From IMG/VR virus record IMGVR_UViG_3300009184_000003, positions 1 to 62,278 of that record: DNA of 62,278 bases. One strand, written 5' to 3'. The notes under the pieces were generated by a model. It searched no databases. It worked only from the letters and a program-made list of their open reading frames with translations, and had not been told where the DNA came from. This document shows positions 39,013 through 48,920 of this stretch, one piece after another. Made by a program: the position numbers and the translations under genes. The DNA is from a virus. Numbering within the stretch: the first letter of the stretch is position 1; each line of letters opens with the position of its first letter.

Positions 39013-39570
39013 ATGGCAAACAATCGTATATCCCGTGACTTAGATGATCGCCTTCAAGGGCGTGTAGAAGAAATCAAAGATCGGAAGGCTGCGGCCTCCG
39101 TTACTCCTGATGAAGCAGTGAAGCGTGAAAGGCTGGAGGCCTTTCGGGACAAATGGGCCAACAACGCACTGCCGGACATTCCAGAAGGCTTAGTCCCTGG
39201 AATGCACCTCTGCTGGTTATCAACAACTAACCAGTATGATTCAATCGACAAACGTATGGCGTTGGGCTATGAGCCAGTGAAAGCCGCCGCTTTAGGCAAA
39301 GGTTTTGACCACTTAGGCAAGATGAGTTCAGGCAGGTTTGAAGGTTGTATATCTTGTAATGAGATGATCCTCTTTATGATTCCAGATGACATCTTCCAAG
39401 AAGTAGCGCGAATGTTGCACCATGACGATCCGCTGGAACACCAGCGAAATATCACCGCACAGGTGCGTTCAGCAGCAGATCCAGGTAAAGGTGGACGCTC
39501 AATTTTGGAAGGCGGTCTTTTGGAAATGGAAAAAGAGTCGAATAGAGCCGCACACAATATGCGGTTTTAA
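39013..39570 (+). CDS. Hypothetical head-region protein, 185 aa
   Basis: Contains GLVPGMHLCWLSTTNQYDSI and MALGYEPVKAAALGKGF, later CISCNEMILFMIPDDIFQEV. I have seen this pattern in several podophage head modules without function. A MHHDDP segment and a short CISC site could hold a metal, but this is only a guess. Sits between scaffold and capsid. Confidence 0.78.
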   Translation: MANNRISRDLDDRLQGRVEEIKDRKAAASVTPDEAVKRERLEAFRDKWANNALPDIPEGLVPGMHLCWLSTTNQYDSIDKRMALGYEPVKAAALGKGFDHLGKMSSGRFEGCISCNEMILFMIPDDIFQEVARMLHHDDPLEHQRNITAQVRSAADPGKGGRSILEGGLLEMEKESNRAAHNMRF

Positions 39571-39596
39571 CCCTAAAACTATAAGGAACCAAAAAG

Positions 39597-40196
39597 ATGA
39601 GCGCAACTTATGCTCCATTCGGGCTCAAGCCCGTCTACCACCCAAGTGGTCTGGTCCGCAGTTTGAACTTCACCGGTGCCTATGACACCGCTGCAATTTT
39701 TTACTCCGGCACTCCAGTCGCTTTGGATGAAGCAACAACCGCAGGTACAGCGACCCTCGTTGTTGCCAGCAACACCCCTACAGCCAACATGCGCCTCGCC
39801 GGTGTATTTGGCGGTGTGGAATACACCGATGCATCCGGTCGTCGTACTGTTAGCAAGTGGTTTGGTCCAGATTTGGGCACAGCCACTAACGTCGTAATGT
39901 GGATTTTCATGGACCCAGAAATTGTTTATGAAGTTCAAGCTAACGGTTCATTGACTAACATCGTAGTTGGCCAAGAGTTTAACTTTACTGCAGTCTCGTC
40001 AGGTCAAATTATCGGCAACGGTGGTTTGGGTACTTCAACAGCAGCGTTAAGCACTACCGCAGTTGCCGCAGGCACACAAGCTCAAATGCAAGTAGTCAAT
40101 TTGGGTCGTGCAATCGACAATGCATGGGGTGATGCCTATACTGTTGTTCAAGTCAAACTTGCTAACGATACTTTCGTTGCTCCTAACGTAGAATAA
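39597..40196 (+). CDS. Putative capsid-associated (decoration) protein, 199 aa
   Basis: A Thr/Val/Ala-rich beta protein starting MSATYAPFGLKPVYHPSGLV. This N-terminus (YAPFGL.P....GG) is a well-known pattern of phage proteins encoded next to the capsid gene. It is likely a decoration or vertex component. RBS GGAACCAAAAAG precedes ATG. Confidence 0.7.
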   Translation: MSATYAPFGLKPVYHPSGLVRSLNFTGAYDTAAIFYSGTPVALDEATTAGTATLVVASNTPTANMRLAGVFGGVEYTDASGRRTVSKWFGPDLGTATNVVMWIFMDPEIVYEVQANGSLTNIVVGQEFNFTAVSSGQIIGNGGLGTSTAALSTTAVAAGTQAQMQVVNLGRAIDNAWGDAYTVVQVKLANDTFVAPNVE

Positions 40197-40215
40197 TTAA
40201 AGAAAGGAAGTAGCT

Positions 40216-41133
40216 ATGGCAACCCCAATGCGTAGTACGGACTTTCGTGCGGTAGTTGAACCTATCCTTAACGAAGTCTTTGATGGTGTCTATCAACAAC
40301 GTGATGATGAGTGGAAAGGTTTCACGACCCAGATCACTGGTATCCCACGTAACTATCACGAAGAGGTCATGCTCTTCGGTATGAATACTGCTCCTGAAAT
40401 GCCTGACGGCACACCCGTCTCGTATGACCAGGGTGGTACTCTGTTTATCACTCGCTTCATCTACAAGATCTATGGCTTGGCATACGCCCTGACCAAAGTT
40501 CTGATGGAAGACGGCGATCACATCCGTATCGGCTCCACATTCTCGAAGCACCTCGCTCAGTCAATGATCGAAACTAAAGAGACACTGTGCGCCAACTTGC
40601 TGAACTTTGCGTTTACTGCCGGCTACGTCGGTGGTGACGGCGTGACACTGATCAACAGTGCTCACCCGATCTCCCAAGGTCGTACATTCAGCAACCAGCT
40701 GTCAACTGCAGCAGCTATGTCTCAGACTTCGGTCGAGCAGATGCTGATTCAGATCCGTTCCGCTGTGGACAACAACGGCAAGCGTATCCGTTTGAAAGCA
40801 GAACAGTTGATCGTTCCTCCTGCCTTGGAATTCCAAGCTGAGGTAATCCTGAAATCGGTACTGCGTTCAGGCAGTGCTGACAATGACCTGAACCCAATCA
40901 AGTCAACTGGTATGCTCCCTAACGGTGCTCACGTTGTGACCCGTTTGAGCTCCAGCAAAGCTTGGTGGATCCAGACCAATGCAGAGAACGGCCTGATGCT
41001 AGTCATGCGTCGTCCTCTGGAGCGCAGCTCAGAAGGCGACTTCGAGACTGACTCAATGCGTTACAAGGCCTCCGAGCGTTATGCGACCGGCTGGCACGAT
41101 CCACGTAACGTGTACGGCACAATCGGTCTGTAA
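40216..41133 (+). CDS. Major capsid protein
   Basis: 305 aa. Pattern of HK97-fold heads in podophages: DFRAVVEPILNEVFDGVYQQ, MNTAPEMPDGTPVSYDQGG, INSAHPISQGRTFSNQLSTA, then QLIVPPALEFQAEVILKSVL, RSGSADNDLNPIKS and WHDPRNVYGT at the C-terminus. Strong AAGGAAG site before ATG. A strong terminator follows at 41168, which is common after capsid genes. Confidence 0.9.
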   Translation: MATPMRSTDFRAVVEPILNEVFDGVYQQRDDEWKGFTTQITGIPRNYHEEVMLFGMNTAPEMPDGTPVSYDQGGTLFITRFIYKIYGLAYALTKVLMEDGDHIRIGSTFSKHLAQSMIETKETLCANLLNFAFTAGYVGGDGVTLINSAHPISQGRTFSNQLSTAAAMSQTSVEQMLIQIRSAVDNNGKRIRLKAEQLIVPPALEFQAEVILKSVLRSGSADNDLNPIKSTGMLPNGAHVVTRLSSSKAWWIQTNAENGLMLVMRRPLERSSEGDFETDSMRYKASERYATGWHDPRNVYGTIGL

Positions 41134-41167
41134 AGAAAGACTGAGGCCCTTCGGGGTCGTCCCTAGA

Positions 41168-41196
41168 TGCCCCGCCTACAAAGCGGGGCATTTTTT
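41168..41196 (+). terminator. Rho-independent terminator after the capsid gene
   Basis: TGCCCCGC / GCGGGGCA perfect 8-bp stem (41168-41175, 41183-41190), loop CTACAAA, followed by six T. Confidence 0.95.
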
Positions 41197-41206
41197 CTTA
41201 TAGAAA

Positions 41207-41225
41207 TGGGTACTTATAAGTAGAG
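41207..41225 (+). promoter_or_regulatory. Late-promoter-like motif
   Basis: TGGGTACTTATAAGTAGAG right after the capsid terminator and 80-100 nt before the next gene, where a new promoter is expected. Confidence 0.6.
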
Positions 41226-41304
41226 CTTCAAATGACGCCGATTACCGAATAGCTCACGGTTTACTTCCAGGAGACGGCGCCGTTAATCTTCCCTAGGAGA
41301 AGTC

Positions 41305-41838
41305 ATGTCAAGTACATTTACCAGTCCAATTCGGATTTTTAAGCGCAACAACCCAACAAACGACGGCACCATCGCCCCAGACAACACTGGTGCAGCAACA
41401 GTAGGACAACAGCAGTTTTTTGCTCCTATTACAGCGGCTCGTACAGCTGGCGCAATCCCAACATTTAAAGTTGGCAGCACAACAGCCACTGCTCTTACGA
41501 TTCCAGCTGGATCACTGATTAACCACGTTTTTCTCTACCAAACTTCAGCGCCATCGGCGTTGACAGGCGGTGTGATTACTGTGGCTATTGATGGCACAGA
41601 CGTAGGCACGCTAACTCCAACTACTACTGGCGGCAGAATCGGACTCACATTCACAGCTACCGCAGCAGTTGCTACATTATTGAACAACGTCGGCACTTCT
41701 GACGTAACGGTCACCTTTACTGCTACTGCTATTACTGCCATCACTGGCACATTGGCAGGTACTTTTGATGTTGAGTACATACCGCGTAATGTAGACGGTT
41801 CTATCACAGCATACGGCTCAGGCTATACAAATAGCTAA
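41305..41838 (+). CDS. Thr/Ala-rich structural protein, 177 aa
   Basis: Beta-rich: PIRIFKRNNPTNDGTIAPDN, GTIPAGSLINHVFLYQTSAP-like middle, ending VDGSITAYGSGYTNS. Starts with CTAGGAGAAGTC before ATG. Likely a virion component of the capsid/tail joint or a decoration protein; no family is certain. Confidence 0.7.
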   Translation: MSSTFTSPIRIFKRNNPTNDGTIAPDNTGAATVGQQQFFAPITAARTAGAIPTFKVGSTTATALTIPAGSLINHVFLYQTSAPSALTGGVITVAIDGTDVGTLTPTTTGGRIGLTFTATAAVATLLNNVGTSDVTVTFTATAITAITGTLAGTFDVEYIPRNVDGSITAYGSGYTNS

Positions 41839-41847
41839 GGAGATACC

Positions 41848-42126
41848 ATGCGCCAAATCACTGTAGGCAACGGCGTACTAGTGCCGATTGATCAGTACCT
41901 GACGCCTATCAACATAGCTTATGTTGCTTCAGGCGGCACGGTACAAGTATCATACTCGGATCCATTTCCGTTGGACGCGCAAGGGTATCCAGTGGCAACC
42001 GCACCAACAATGGTGTGGGTTGCTGCTGCGGCAAGTCCAATCGTAGATAATCCAATCCGTGCTATTAGAATTACTGGCGGTTCTGGTTCAGACACTCTGA
42101 CTGTAATTCAAGCCGGAGTACGTTAA
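41848..42126 (+). CDS. Small structural protein, 92 aa
   Basis: MRQITVGNGVLVPIDQYLTP... and SYSDPFPLDAQGYPVATAPT. AAGGAGATACC lies before ATG. Beta-rich; seen in similar position in related podophages as an unannotated structural gene. Stop overlaps the next ATG (TAATG). Confidence 0.72.
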   Translation: MRQITVGNGVLVPIDQYLTPINIAYVASGGTVQVSYSDPFPLDAQGYPVATAPTMVWVAAAASPIVDNPIRAIRITGGSGSDTLTVIQAGVR

Positions 42127-42524
42127 TGGGTAACGCCTATTACGGCGGAATCTATTGCGATACGCGCGGGGAGGCTGTCCTCTCCGTCGCGATTTGCGAC
42201 AGGTGTAGCAGGAAAGTTCCTTACACCTTATTGCGTCCGGACCCAAACTCACCGGGCTTAATGGTATGCCCAGCCGACTTGGATCAATACGATCCATGGC
42301 GTCTGGCTGCACGCCAAACAGAAACAATCACACTGCGTCATGCGCGACCAGACGTCTCCGTAGCCATACCTGGAAAAGGCAAGGCTATCCCTAACGCACC
42401 CAACTCTCAAACAATTAATCAAGGCCCCAACATGGTTGGTACTGGATTTGGGGATTCGTTTACGCCTGCGCAGTATGGCAACACCTCTGCTGAACCCACA
42501 CCGGGCAACATACTGGATACATAG
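42126..42524 (+). CDS. Zinc-ribbon-like protein, 132 aa
   Basis: [20 protein letters not shown] and [20 protein letters not shown] contain C-x-x-C and a later Cys plus Asp/His-like ligands, resembling the small phage head-tail proteins with one metal site. The C-terminal half is Pro/Asn-rich and flexible. It may join the capsid to fibres; unproven. Confidence 0.72.
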   Translation: MGNAYYGGIYCDTRGEAVLSVAICDRCSRKVPYTLLRPDPNSPGLMVCPADLDQYDPWRLAARQTETITLRHARPDVSVAIPGKGKAIPNAPNSQTINQGPNMVGTGFGDSFTPAQYGNTSAEPTPGNILDT

Positions 42525-42526
42525 TC

Positions 42527-44413
42527 ATGGCCGATATAAGTATATTACAGCTGCCTCCCGCAACCACCGTCAGTGCAAATGACGTGACGGTTGTCGTGCA
42601 AAATGGCATAACAAAAAAGGTTGCCGCCTCTGTATTTCAAGGCGGCATTATTGGACCTGTTGGCCCCATAGGCCCAGCTGGTCCTACAGGCCCATTAGGA
42701 CCCACAGGCCCGTTAGGCCCGTTAGGCCCAACAGGAACACCAGGACAACAGGGACCACAGGGAGCCCCTGGACCTGTAGGTAGCGTAGGAGCCACAGGAC
42801 CCACAGGCCCAACAGGCGCAAGCGGCACGGCAGGTGCAACCGGCCCAACAGGCGCAACCGGCCCAACGGGTACAGGCGCAACTGGCCCTACAGGTGCTAC
42901 AGGCCCCACAGGCCCCGCAGGCGGCCCCACAGGCCCTACAGGTAACACAGGTGCAACTGGTCCAACAGGCCCCACAGGTGCGGCGGGTACAGCTGGGACA
43001 ACTGGCCCCCCAGGTGATACAGGCGCAACTGGCCCAACAGGTGCAACCGGCCCATCAGGCACAGGCCCTACAGGCCCGACAGGCGCAGCGGGTGCAACTG
43101 GTCCAACAGGCGCAACTGGCCCATCAGGTACAGGCCCCACAGGCCCTACAGGTCCAACGGGTGCAGCCGGTACTGCAGGCGCAACTGGTCCAACAGGTGC
43201 AACTGGCCCATCAGGTACAGGCCCCATAGGCCCCACAGGCCCAACGGGTGCAGCCGGTACGGCAGGTGCAACAGGCCCCACAGGCCCAACGGGTGCAGCC
43301 GGTACGGCAGGTGCAACTGGTCCAACAGGCCCAACGGGTGCAGCCGGTACGGCAGGTGCAACTGGTCCAACAGGAGCAACTGGCCCATCGGGCACAGGCC
43401 CCACAGGCCCAACAGGCCCAACAGGTGCTGCAGGTACGGCAGGTGCAACAGGCCCAACAGGCCCCACCGGCCCTGCGGGTAGCGGCGGTGGTGACGTAGT
43501 TGGACCAGCTTCAGCAACGGATAACGCTATTGCTCGATTTGATACTACTACAGGCAAGTTAATCCAGAATTCGGGCGTTACTATTGATGACAATAATAAT
43601 GTTAGTGCCAATTCGTTTTTAAATGGTTTTTCAAATACCGCTGCATCAGGCACACAAATCACACTAACAATTGCCTCCGTTACTTCGTACAATATTACTG
43701 GATCAGGCGGCCAAGTTATTCAGTTACCAAATGCTACGACATTGTCAAATGGCGCGCTCTATGAATTTAATAACAATCAATCAAGCGGCGCGATTACAGT
43801 AAACAACAACTCAGGAACATTAATTGTTAGTGTTCCATCGGGTGGCTATGTACAACTCACTTTGCTATCTAACGCGACTGCTGCAGGAAGTTGGGATAGA
43901 CATGACCTAGCACCAGCCAATGTGTCGTGGTCAACTAATACGTTTGATTACCCAGGGTCAATTACATCAGCCACGTGGAATGGAAATGCTGTAGCAACAA
44001 ACCGTGGCGGCACAGGGGCATCTTCACTCGCCGGCGCGTCGATTGTTACCTATACAGGCACTGAGACACTAACGAACAAACGTATTAATCCTCGTGTAGT
44101 TACTGCGGCATCAACTGCGACATTGGCACCAGATATTTCATCAGGTGACCAATATAATTTAACCGCTCAAGCAGCAGCATTAACTGTTTCTGCGCCTATT
44201 GGATCATCGCAATCACCTGTAGATGGTAATAAATTAATATTTAGAGTATTAGACAATGGTACAGCTAGAGCGATAACGTGGAATGCAACGTATACGCCTA
44301 TTGGTGTAACGCTACCGACTACAACAACAGTAAATAAAACCACGTATGTTGGTTGCATATACAACGCAAACAACACCCGTTGGGATGTTATTGCTGTGCT
44401 TACACAGGCTTAA
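42527..44413 (+). CDS. Collagen-like tail fibre protein, 628 aa
   Basis: The N-terminal about 45 residues probably anchor the fibre. Residues about 45-320 are G-x-y triplets ([14 protein letters not shown] style), a collagen-like triple helix. A C-terminal region of about 300 residues ([20 protein letters not shown] and after) has the phage tail-fibre foot pattern. It ends in LTQA. It probably binds host or particles. The low-complexity DNA is recombination-prone. Confidence 0.9.
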   Translation: MADISILQLPPATTVSANDVTVVVQNGITKKVAASVFQGGIIGPVGPIGPAGPTGPLGPTGPLGPLGPTGTPGQQGPQGAPGPVGSVGATGPTGPTGASGTAGATGPTGATGPTGTGATGPTGATGPTGPAGGPTGPTGNTGATGPTGPTGAAGTAGTTGPPGDTGATGPTGATGPSGTGPTGPTGAAGATGPTGATGPSGTGPTGPTGPTGAAGTAGATGPTGATGPSGTGPIGPTGPTGAAGTAGATGPTGPTGAAGTAGATGPTGPTGAAGTAGATGPTGATGPSGTGPTGPTGPTGAAGTAGATGPTGPTGPAGSGGGDVVGPASATDNAIARFDTTTGKLIQNSGVTIDDNNNVSANSFLNGFSNTAASGTQITLTIASVTSYNITGSGGQVIQLPNATTLSNGALYEFNNNQSSGAITVNNNSGTLIVSVPSGGYVQLTLLSNATAAGSWDRHDLAPANVSWSTNTFDYPGSITSATWNGNAVATNRGGTGASSLAGASIVTYTGTETLTNKRINPRVVTAASTATLAPDISSGDQYNLTAQAAALTVSAPIGSSQSPVDGNKLIFRVLDNGTARAITWNATYTPIGVTLPTTTTVNKTTYVGCIYNANNTRWDVIAVLTQA

Positions 44414-44416
44414 AAA

Positions 44417-46138
44417 ATGCCAACGACAGTCATTGCTATCCCTATTGGAACTGGTTCATTTACGATACCGGCGGATTTTCCATCGGGGGGCACTTTGCAA
44501 GTCGAATGTGTTGGTGCTGGAGGCATAGCCAATTCAGGTGGTGGCGCGTATTCTAAAACAACTGCAATTTCAGGAATTAGTGCTTTACAAACTGTATATA
44601 TTCAAGTAGGCACTTCTGACACTTGGTTTAACAAGACATCAAACGCTGCGCCAACTTCCACAACTGATGGTTGTTTAGCTAAAGCAGGAACGCCAGCTGG
44701 CACAGACCTTGCCCCCGGAGGGCAGGCATCAGCTGGTATTGGTGATGTTAAATACTCAGGTGGAAATGGTGGTACTTGGACTGAGGGTCCTCCTGATATA
44801 TTTGGTGGTGGAGGTGGTGCTGCTGGCCCAAATGGTGCTGGAGCAAGCGCGGGAGTTTTTCCAAATAATGGTGGTGGCGGCGCAAATGGTGGTAGCACTG
44901 GTAGTGGAAACACTGGCGGTAACGGTCGTGGAGGTTCTGGTGGTGCTACATCTGGTAATGGTTCAAATGGCGGTGGTGGTGCTGCAGCTATTTTTCCGTC
45001 CACTCCCGCTGGCTCTGGTGGCCCAGATTTAATATGGACTGATTTTGCTGGTGTGCAATGGGGGCCATGCGGTGGTGGCGGCGGTAATAATATAGTAAAC
45101 CAAACTGGTGGTCAAGGATACGGCGGTGGTGCTTGTAGAACATCTGATGTAGGAACAAGTGCTAGTTCTCGAGGATTAATTGTCCTTACCTATACTACAG
45201 GAAGCGCATCAGCAAGTTTTGTTGATGCGGCTCCGTTTATCACTGGAGCAAGTAATAATTTATACACTTATCTAGGATATTGGTACATACCCTATGGTGT
45301 TACCAGCTTACAAGTTGAGTGTGTTGGCGCGGCAAATAGTAGCGGAGTAAATACAATTGGCGGCGGGGCTTACGCAACGAGAACATTGACGCTAACTCCA
45401 GGGGGGCCATTATATTTAGGTGCTGGTTCAACCGTAGCTAGTGCTGACCCTGATACATGGGTTAACCCCTCGTCAAACGTCAAACCATCATCAGCAACTA
45501 ATACGGTATTAGCAAAAGGAACTACTACGACAACAGGTGGTGCGTCTGGTTCTTCTTTTGGTTCAACAGTATATTCAGGCGGTAACGCTGCTGCAACAGC
45601 TAACGTCGCGGGCAACGGTGGTTCAGCGGGCCCGAATGGAGCCGGTGCTAATGGAGGCACAGGTGCTACGTCTGGTAGCAATGGTCTTGGTGGCGGTGGT
45701 GGCGCAGCAAACGGCGGGTCAGTTGGTGCTGCTTCAGGAACTTATGCTTCACGAAATGGTGGAGCAGGCGGAGCTAGTAGACTATCTGTTGCTGGCGGGT
45801 CGGGGGCAACTTCCGCAATAAACGCAACTAACGGCTCAAGCGGTTCTGGTGGCGGTGGTGGTTCGCTTAATGCAAATCCTAACGCATTTCGCCTTGCTGG
45901 ATGCGGCGGTGTTGAAAATATTTGGACAACCACAAAAGGTGATGTTTATGGTGTTGCTGCGGGTGCGGGTGGACGGTCGCGTCTTAGCAGCGTTTTAAGC
46001 GGATACGTGTCTGGCGGCGTCCAAGGATTCGGGGCACAAAATGGAGTTGATTCTTCTGGCGGCGGATTAATTGTGTTTACCTATACGTATGTTCCTCCAG
46101 TGGTTACTGACAACGGCAACTTTTTTATGTTCTTCTAA
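44417..46138 (+). CDS. Glycine-rich fibre tip protein, 573 aa
   Basis: Two similar halves. Each starts with a beta segment of the form IP(A/Y)..S....VECVGA (44459 on and 45280 on), followed by runs of G with A, S, T and N (GGGGGAAGPNGAGAS, GNGSNGGGGAA). Repeated Gly blocks resemble the polyglycine-helix adhesins at the tips of some phage fibres (as in S16 gp38). Placement after the collagen-like fibre supports a receptor-binding tip. Confidence 0.75.
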   Translation: MPTTVIAIPIGTGSFTIPADFPSGGTLQVECVGAGGIANSGGGAYSKTTAISGISALQTVYIQVGTSDTWFNKTSNAAPTSTTDGCLAKAGTPAGTDLAPGGQASAGIGDVKYSGGNGGTWTEGPPDIFGGGGGAAGPNGAGASAGVFPNNGGGGANGGSTGSGNTGGNGRGGSGGATSGNGSNGGGGAAAIFPSTPAGSGGPDLIWTDFAGVQWGPCGGGGGNNIVNQTGGQGYGGGACRTSDVGTSASSRGLIVLTYTTGSASASFVDAAPFITGASNNLYTYLGYWYIPYGVTSLQVECVGAANSSGVNTIGGGAYATRTLTLTPGGPLYLGAGSTVASADPDTWVNPSSNVKPSSATNTVLAKGTTTTTGGASGSSFGSTVYSGGNAAATANVAGNGGSAGPNGAGANGGTGATSGSNGLGGGGGAANGGSVGAASGTYASRNGGAGGASRLSVAGGSGATSAINATNGSSGSGGGGGSLNANPNAFRLAGCGGVENIWTTTKGDVYGVAAGAGGRSRLSSVLSGYVSGGVQGFGAQNGVDSSGGGLIVFTYTYVPPVVTDNGNFFMFF

Positions 46139-46141
46139 ACT

Positions 46142-46456
46142 ATGATAACTTTTACTTGGTCAGTCACAAAAATAAATTGTATTTCTAACCAAAATGGAAA
46201 TGCAAACGTGGTTAAGGACGTACACGTAGCCTGTACCGGTGTTGACGGTGAGCACACATTTTCAATCACAGGCTGTTACGGATTAGAGTATAATGAGGGT
46301 AGTTTTATCCCTTATAACGAATTAACCGAGGAGCAGGTTTTAGGATGGGTGTGGGATTCTGGTTGCATAAATAAAGAAGCAATTGAGTCTGCCATTGATC
46401 AAAAAATTCAAGAAATTATTGATCCGCCTATCGTCAGTTTGCCTTTGCCTTGGTAA
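46142..46456 (+). CDS. Conserved phage protein, 104 aa
   Basis: MITFTWSVTKINCISNQNGN...VVKDVHVACTG, then DGEHTFSITGCYGL and LTEEQVLGWVW. The layout (FTW.I..........V...H....A.DG.....S..G...L) is common beside fibre genes of many phages. Function unknown. Confidence 0.82.
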   Translation: MITFTWSVTKINCISNQNGNANVVKDVHVACTGVDGEHTFSITGCYGLEYNEGSFIPYNELTEEQVLGWVWDSGCINKEAIESAIDQKIQEIIDPPIVSLPLPW

Positions 46457-46473
46457 AAAAGGAAACTAGTTAA

Positions 46474-47526
46474 ATGAAGATAGCAGTCTACGCGATATCT
46501 AAAAATGAAGAGGCCTTTGTAAAAAGGTTTTGTGATTCCGCAAAAGATGCGGATCTCATTCTTATAGCGGACACAGGCTCGACTGACAAAACAGTAGAAC
46601 TAGCCAAAGAGTGTGGTGCTGTGGTGTATAACATCAGCGTTAAACCGTGGCGTTTTGATGTGGCGCGTGAGGCCTCATTGACGTTAGTGCCTGCCGATTA
46701 TGACGTGTGTATTTGCTTAGACTTAGATGAAGTGATGGAGCCAGGTTGGCGAGAAGAAGTCGAAAGACTTTGGAAAGACGACACTACACGATTGAAGTAT
46801 AAATTTGACTGGGGCAGCGGTGTCGTATTTCATTCTGATAAAATTCATTCACGTTCTGGTTATCGTTGGAAGCATCCCTGCCACGAAATTCTTGTACCGA
46901 CCACTGGCTTTACAGAAAGCTATGAGTGGACTGACAAACAACTAGTCACACACCTCCCAGACAATACTAAGTCACGCGGTCAGTACATGGATCTTTTATC
47001 CACGTCGATTAAAGAAGACCCAAATTGTTCTCGTAATACTTTTTACTACGCGCGAGAATTGACATACTATCGTCGGTGGGTGGAAGCAATTAACGAATTA
47101 AAACGCTATTTAGAATTACCTAGCGCAACATGGAACGCTGAAAAATCATACGCCATGAGGTTGTTATCCAAGGCGCACACAGAGATAAACAATAAAGGGG
47201 AAGCCATTAGGTGGGCCCGTTTGTCTGTTGCTGAGGATCCCACAGTGCGCGATAGTTGGGTTGAGCTATCTCAAGCGGCGTATAATCAACATATGTGGAC
47301 AGAGAGTTATTTTGCTGCTATCTCAGCACTTAACATTTCTCAGCGGTCCTACATATATATGGAAGAGCCAATTAACTGGGCAGAAAAGCCGTTTGATCTT
47401 GCATCTATCGCTGCATGGAATTTAGGCTTTAAAGATCAAGCCGTCGAGCTTTGCAAGAAGGCACTTGAATTTAACCCAACCGATAGCAGGCTGATTCAAA
47501 ATTTAAAATCAATGGTAGGGGAGTAA
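46474..47526 (+). CDS. Family 2 glycosyltransferase with TPR-like C-terminus
   Basis: 350 aa. MKIAVYAISKNEEAFVKRFC, DLILIADTGSTDKTVELAKE and VCICLDLDEVMEPGWREEVE give the GT2 fold with the DxD-type LDLDE site. Residues about 200-345 form TPR-like helical repeats (YARELTYYRRWVEAINELKR...). Encoded among fibre genes, it may add sugar to virion proteins or to the host surface. The acceptor is unknown. Confidence 0.85.
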   Translation: MKIAVYAISKNEEAFVKRFCDSAKDADLILIADTGSTDKTVELAKECGAVVYNISVKPWRFDVAREASLTLVPADYDVCICLDLDEVMEPGWREEVERLWKDDTTRLKYKFDWGSGVVFHSDKIHSRSGYRWKHPCHEILVPTTGFTESYEWTDKQLVTHLPDNTKSRGQYMDLLSTSIKEDPNCSRNTFYYARELTYYRRWVEAINELKRYLELPSATWNAEKSYAMRLLSKAHTEINNKGEAIRWARLSVAEDPTVRDSWVELSQAAYNQHMWTESYFAAISALNISQRSYIYMEEPINWAEKPFDLASIAAWNLGFKDQAVELCKKALEFNPTDSRLIQNLKSMVGE

Positions 47527-47531
47527 ACGTA

Positions 47532-47774
47532 ATGGATGGTCAGAGTATTTTTAACGCCGTCGTCACCATAGGTAGTGCGGCTGGTGGATGGTTCTTAAAA
47601 ACAGTTTGGGATTCTTTGCGCGATCTTAAATCAGAGATTCGTAGCCTGTCTCTTGAAATGCATCAGGATTTTGCGCGAAGGGATGACTTCAAGGAAGCCA
47701 TTAAAGAAATCAAAGACATGCTAGTTCGCATTTTTGATAAGCTCGATGACAAGGCTGACAAGACTAATCAGTAA
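47532..47774 (+). CDS. Small membrane protein with coiled coil, possible holin/lysis protein
   Basis: 80 aa. One hydrophobic segment (FNAVVTIGSAAGGWFLKTVW) then charged coiled coil (SLRDLKSEIRSLSLEMHQDF). GGGGAG precedes ATG. The end overlaps the lysozyme start, so the pair looks like a lysis cassette. Could be a small holin or spanin-like protein. Confidence 0.7.
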   Translation: MDGQSIFNAVVTIGSAAGGWFLKTVWDSLRDLKSEIRSLSLEMHQDFARRDDFKEAIKEIKDMLVRIFDKLDDKADKTNQ

Positions 47775-48318
47775 GACTCTCCTGACGCTGGTGTTGATGG
47801 GCTGTTGTAGCGTTATAACAGACCCCCCAGTAGGCAAACAGGAGATTGAGGTAGGACCCAAGGCACACGCGCTGATACAGCGGTTTGAGGGCTTTTCGTC
47901 CGTGGCGTACCCAGATGCAATTACTGGCGGCGCTCCTTGGACGTATGGGTACGGTTTTACGACTCGCGCGAATGGCAGCCCTGTGCAACCTGGTGACACA
48001 ATACCCAGAAAAGAAGCCGACGCACGATTAGCCAAAGAAGCGCAAAAGTATTGTGGCCACGTACTAAAGCGAGTGCCTAAAAAATACGCAACACAGAATC
48101 GAATAGACGCCGCTGCAAGCCTCTGCTGGAACATCGGGGTGCCTAACCTGCAGCGCAGTGTGTTTTTAAAGAAGTGGATCGCAGGCGATATCAATGGCGC
48201 CGCCAAGGCGATGCACTCGTGGGTGTGTTCAGGCACCCCAGTAGAGAAAGTTTTGAGGGCCAGACGTCGGGTTGAGTCTGCCCTTTTTCAGGGCGAAAGA
48301 CCTTATTTTGATGGGTAA
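47746..48318 (+). CDS. Lysozyme (GH24) with lipoprotein-type signal
   Basis: 190 aa from ATG 47746 (TTG 47734 possible). Residues 1-20 form a signal with a lipobox LMGC (C20), unusual for an endolysin. The muramidase core has RFEGFSSVAYPDAITGG with catalytic Glu and Asp nine residues apart, then WTYGYGFT, GDTIPRKEADARL, AASLCWNIGV, and the C-terminal RARRRVESALFQGE. It cuts peptidoglycan at lysis. A second GH24 enzyme is encoded at 54993. Confidence 0.9.
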   Translation: MTRLTRLISKTLLTLVLMGCCSVITDPPVGKQEIEVGPKAHALIQRFEGFSSVAYPDAITGGAPWTYGYGFTTRANGSPVQPGDTIPRKEADARLAKEAQKYCGHVLKRVPKKYATQNRIDAAASLCWNIGVPNLQRSVFLKKWIAGDINGAAKAMHSWVCSGTPVEKVLRARRRVESALFQGERPYFDG

Positions 48319-48330
48319 TTTACAGTAGAG
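48312..48330 (+). promoter_or_regulatory. Late-promoter-like motif
   Basis: TGGGTAATTTACAGTAGAG, overlapping the lysozyme stop and 30 nt before the next ATG. It shares TAGAG at the same spacing as the other copies. Confidence 0.5.
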
Positions 48331-48341
48331 AGGAACTTAAC

Positions 48342-48647
48342 ATGGCAAAATATACACCCCGCATCGATCACTCGAAAAAAGACTACGAGAATGAGTCTGC
48401 AGATATGGCTCAGGACAAAAAGGTAGTCAAGAAGGCGTTCAAGATGCACGACGAACAAAAGCATGACGAGCCTACTACGGACCTCGCCAAGTTGAAAAAA
48501 GGCGGTCGTGCGAAGAGCAAGAAGCCATCCGTGCGCGAACACAAAGCTGGCGGCATGATCGACGTCAAAGAGATCACCAAGAAGCCTGACGCTAAGATGC
48601 CTAAGAAGATGGGCGCAAACAAGTTCAATCGTGGCGGCATGTGTTAA
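48342..48647 (+). CDS. Small basic virion-type protein, 101 aa
   Basis: Lys-rich (MAKYTPRIDHSKKDYENESA...), with KKGGRAKSKK, HKAGGMIDVK and a terminal FNRGGMC. The GGR/GGM signatures match the FAxGG(L/M) motif found in other proteins here. AGAGAGGAAC lies before ATG. No family is certain. Confidence 0.75.
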   Translation: MAKYTPRIDHSKKDYENESADMAQDKKVVKKAFKMHDEQKHDEPTTDLAKLKKGGRAKSKKPSVREHKAGGMIDVKEITKKPDAKMPKKMGANKFNRGGMC

Positions 48648-48920
48648 ATGAAAAAGCACGACAAGCCTATACCTCGCAAGACAACAGGCAAAGATAAAAC
48701 GTACAATTCTACCGAATCTGGTGCCGGCATGACTGCAAAGGGTCGTGCCGAATATAACGCCAAAAACGGTAGCAATTTAAAGCCTCCTGCACCAAGTCCT
48801 AAAACAAAAGAGGACAAGGGCAGGAAGGCTAGTTTCTGTGCCCGTATGGAAGGCGTTGTTGAAAAAGCTAAAGGCCCAGCAGAACGGGCTAAGGCATCAT
48901 TAAGGAACTGGAACTGTTAA
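48648..48920 (+). CDS. DUF6321-like phage protein, 90 aa
   Basis: GAGMTAKGRAEYNAKNGSNL, KPPAP, then RKASFCARMEGVVEKAKGPA and ERAKASLRNWNC match the DUF6321 pattern (G.GLTAKGRAKYN...GSNLK.P.........SFCARM.GV....GP..RAKASL..W.C). Virtually always in phage structural regions; role unknown. Confidence 0.88.
   Translation: MKKHDKPIPRKTTGKDKTYNSTESGAGMTAKGRAEYNAKNGSNLKPPAPSPKTKEDKGRKASFCARMEGVVEKAKGPAERAKASLRNWNC

Noticed and set aside
42637-43692. Long open frame antisense to the collagen-like fibre (Pro/Val-rich)
   Set aside because: It is the mirror of GGC/ACA triplet repeats, which rarely give stops on the opposite strand. No ribosome site and no late-strand logic.
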